Origin: JAQTNA01 sp043743785
Lineage (GTDB): Bacteria > Pseudomonadota > Gammaproteobacteria > Burkholderiales > Rhodocyclaceae
Length of the DNA: 64,000 nt
Direction: 5' to 3'
Assembly: GCA_043743785.1 (NCBI GenBank)
Contig: JAYTVW010000041.1
Location: forward strand, 1 to 64,000
Shown here: positions 63,101 to 64,000 of the stretch, in pieces
Numbering within the stretch: position 1 is the stretch's first letter
Layout: the number at the start of each line of letters is the position of its first letter
Notes under the pieces: model-generated
Databases searched by the model: none
The model's input: only the letters and a program-made list of their open reading frames with translations
What the model was told of the DNA's origin: nothing
Position numbers and translations under genes: made by a program

Positions 63101-64000
63101 CGCAACCGATGCGGGCAACGCGGGCTGGTCCGCAATGTGCCAGTTACGCAATACCCTGTGCCCCAGTTATCTCCCAAGCAACGGCTGCGCCGTGGTGCCT
63201 GGGGCCAACAATGCCACCGGTCGCATCATTGTCAGCGACAAAGGGGACGGCAGCGCTGCTCCCGGCATTCCTTTCACTTATTCCGACCTTAATACGGCAG
63301 GCCTTGCCAGCCAGCTTGCCGTGTATGGCGGCGATGCCTCCGCTGTAGTGGATTTCCTGCGCGGCAAGAGTAGCGGTGAGAACTGCGCCTCGGGCGCCTC
63401 CTCTGGTTACCGCTGCCGTTTCCGCAATGGCAATACCATCGATTATTGGTATCCCCTGGGGGATGTGGTGGATGCGGAAGCCGTCGTCATCGGTCCGCCC
63501 CAGACCAGCTACGCGGATACAGGCTATGCCGTCTGGAAAGCCACCCAGGCGAATCGGACCAGCGTGGTTTTCCAGGGGGCCAACGACGGCATGCTGCACG
63601 CCTTCCTGGTGGGGCCGGGTACGGGCGCCGGTGTTGAAAGCTGGGCCTATGTGCCGGGTTTCGTGTTGCCCACGCTGAACCAGTTGGCCCGGCAGTCTTA
63701 TTCTCACCAGTATTATGTCAATGCCACGCCGACCTTCGGTGATGCCAACTTCGGTGGGGGCGATTCTGACTGGCATACCATTCTGACGGGGGGGCTGGGT
63801 AAGGGCGGCAAGGGCTACTATGCCCTGGACGTGACGACGCCCACGGCGGGAGCGAACGAAAGCCTCACTGCCGCCAAGGTGCTGTGGACCTTTCCAAATC
63901 CGAGTTCCGATTCCACCAACTGCAGCGGCACCGTTGCCAATGTGGGTTACACCTACGGTCGTCCGGTAATCGGCAAGGTTACCTCGGGGGGCAGCTCGAA
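60159..64000 (+). CDS. pilY1: Type IV pilus tip adhesin PilY1 (3' end outside window)
   Basis: An open frame of 1280 codons runs past the window end. The signal peptide ends near LPARA-DS. The N-terminal region resembles a von Willebrand A-like start (PNILFLLDNGQRS at residues 61-73), but the metal-ion DxSxS motif is not intact. A Cys-rich, Ser/Thr-rich body follows, then the start of the C-terminal PilY1 beta-propeller (VVFQGANDGMLHAFLVG, SWAYVPGFVL, HTILTGGLGKGGKGYYALDVT). It sits 38 bp after pilX and completes the minor-pilin operon. Confidence 0.93.
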   Translation, partial: MLCKIIAFCRARWLALGGSAFSGRMLLLCVAALVAAMALPARADSTLLADLPLRTKNRAKPNILFLLDNGQRSQTTYSPDGFSDALANMTKVGTAKKSTTYFLKKNGTSNTVQVQNWNAYGDTDWHYRGTGVYANGNSCATTGVCTLGGGSNSCPNIKTTPPGLCTDVFNRFYYDPTVTYIQPRDGNGALMSLPQTLYASAAAAQTAGCNCTDPVKCAWVDGFNPSVGCVDLGRSFSTAPYPRISGQLMPWSSRGTYPVGPYTPILGGIVDTSGLVVTMPYSVGLFTKYPAIPPGASVNSNGTGTALIYAPADSGNAFAGQYAYKYPLSNITYAVSCVVGTNCPDSPGNHTSYYPPSCMGASWFAGPTCSTGASANSCPVGGIVTGTVKLVSDFWCPLGQDLPGNWSSPLYCDVASQALTPNYPWNPCQFNTGGLKVYANPGPADFFDPDGSRHVITDAADIHFGTSPSNGKTQAQNITNFAMWHSFYRTRLLALKTSLSLAMYTANLNGNFRVGLAALANGVDGTQIGFGASTTATANYFSAIGDFTDSATPPHKAEWYNQLAKIQTSLTLLPDYVGALHNLYLWFVGSLPDPSLPASGYMTQVQANTTANTGADSQYLTVANAQGNLVATNRTGPLMYSCQANGLVLVATTPYQGITGQPALPNLSGTAGACADPYAASYSAGPTPCELSSAKVSLPSYVSSFYDPSAYPLTGSGVAGVTISPSDASWPYPFKAPSSNFYAGVFNGANPQTSMADLALYYWSHDLNQEFNTRTTSGVAVDVPKPDGSGKQGVPPFGSDLAYWPHVTTNVISLALAGQYDYSKTATLPAFNRGINTWPQPSVSNTASTTTLNSEDDSTSPSTFTSVTISALSQTYTSVDDLAHAAVNGHGKLLSTGNSTTLSSAFSGLFTDILQLSGSESAVAVANTQVSQTGTSYAFQSSYNTSGWWGELTASPISPVTGIIATYSLKPASASPTTTCTATDAGNAGWSAMCQLRNTLCPSYLPSNGCAVVPGANNATGRIIVSDKGDGSAAPGIPFTYSDLNTAGLASQLAVYGGDASAVVDFLRGKSSGENCASGASSGYRCRFRNGNTIDYWYPLGDVVDAEAVVIGPPQTSYADTGYAVWKATQANRTSVVFQGANDGMLHAFLVGPGTGAGVESWAYVPGFVLPTLNQLARQSYSHQYYVNATPTFGDANFGGGDSDWHTILTGGLGKGGKGYYALDVTTPTAGANESLTAAKVLWTFPNPSSDSTNCSGTVANVGYTYGRPVIGKVTSGGSS

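Overview
The window is GC-rich (about 63% by eye), densely coded chromosomal DNA from a betaproteobacterium, probably of the Rhodocyclales type. That placement is an inference from gene content: a complete PilGHIJ-ChpA chemosensory cluster, pilT-pilU, a pyrR-pyrB-pyrX (pseudo-dihydroorotase) operon, ubiUVT for oxygen-independent ubiquinone synthesis, livKHMGF, PEP-CTERM proteins and a sigma-54/NtrC-type amt promoter. No rRNA, tRNA, CRISPR array, prophage or insertion sequence was seen.

Layout. 0.2-6.7 kb: a THUMP rRNA methyltransferase, pilU and pilT (minus strand), then plus-strand yggS, proC, yggT and yggU. 6.7-10.6 kb: minus-strand pyrimidine operon (yqgE, ruvX, pyrR, pyrB, inactive dihydroorotase homologue). 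10.7-12.1 kb: photolyase. 12.2-21.7 kb: minus-strand pilG, pilH, pilI, pilJ and a 1992-residue chpA. 21.8-25.0 kb: rubredoxin, thiD, thiE, hemL. 25.2-30.5 kb: livKHMGF. 30.8-33.4 kb: mltA and amt. 33.5-36.1 kb: ubiU, ubiV, ubiT behind a class-II FNR-type site. 36.35-38.85 kb: a SagB-type nitroreductase followed by a rhodanese-ankyrin protein. 38.9-43.5 kb: a GGDEF-EAL protein and a sodium:solute symporter. 43.7-46.2 kb: a class II glutamine amidotransferase coupled to an unknown protein. 46.3-48.4 kb: phoB, phoR. 48.6-50.3 kb: a doubly frameshifted DUF262/DUF1524 gene. 50.5-54.3 kb: kup and two PEP-CTERM proteins. 54.3-56.4 kb: repeat-rich gene-poor stretch around one unknown gene. 56.4-64.0 kb: pilin operon pilE-fimT-pilV-pilW-pilX-pilY1, with pilY1 cut by the window end.

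Three blocks serve one machine: pilT/pilU power retraction, pilGHIJ-chpA controls the motors, and the minor pilins with PilY1 form the tip of the type IV pilus. ubiUVT with its FNR-like site points to ubiquinone-dependent anaerobic respiration.

The most unusual feature is the number of small palindromic repeat families (at least six) packed into intergenic gaps. Several run into coding sequence, so that the repeat supplies the stop codon, the last codons, or the N-terminal leader of a gene (THUMP methyltransferase, YggS, YggU, UbiV, symporter, PilW, PilX). A separate 280-bp array of degenerate heptamers lies at 55162-55442. Operons, promoters and motifs were read directly from sequence; family assignments rest on recognised motifs without database searches.
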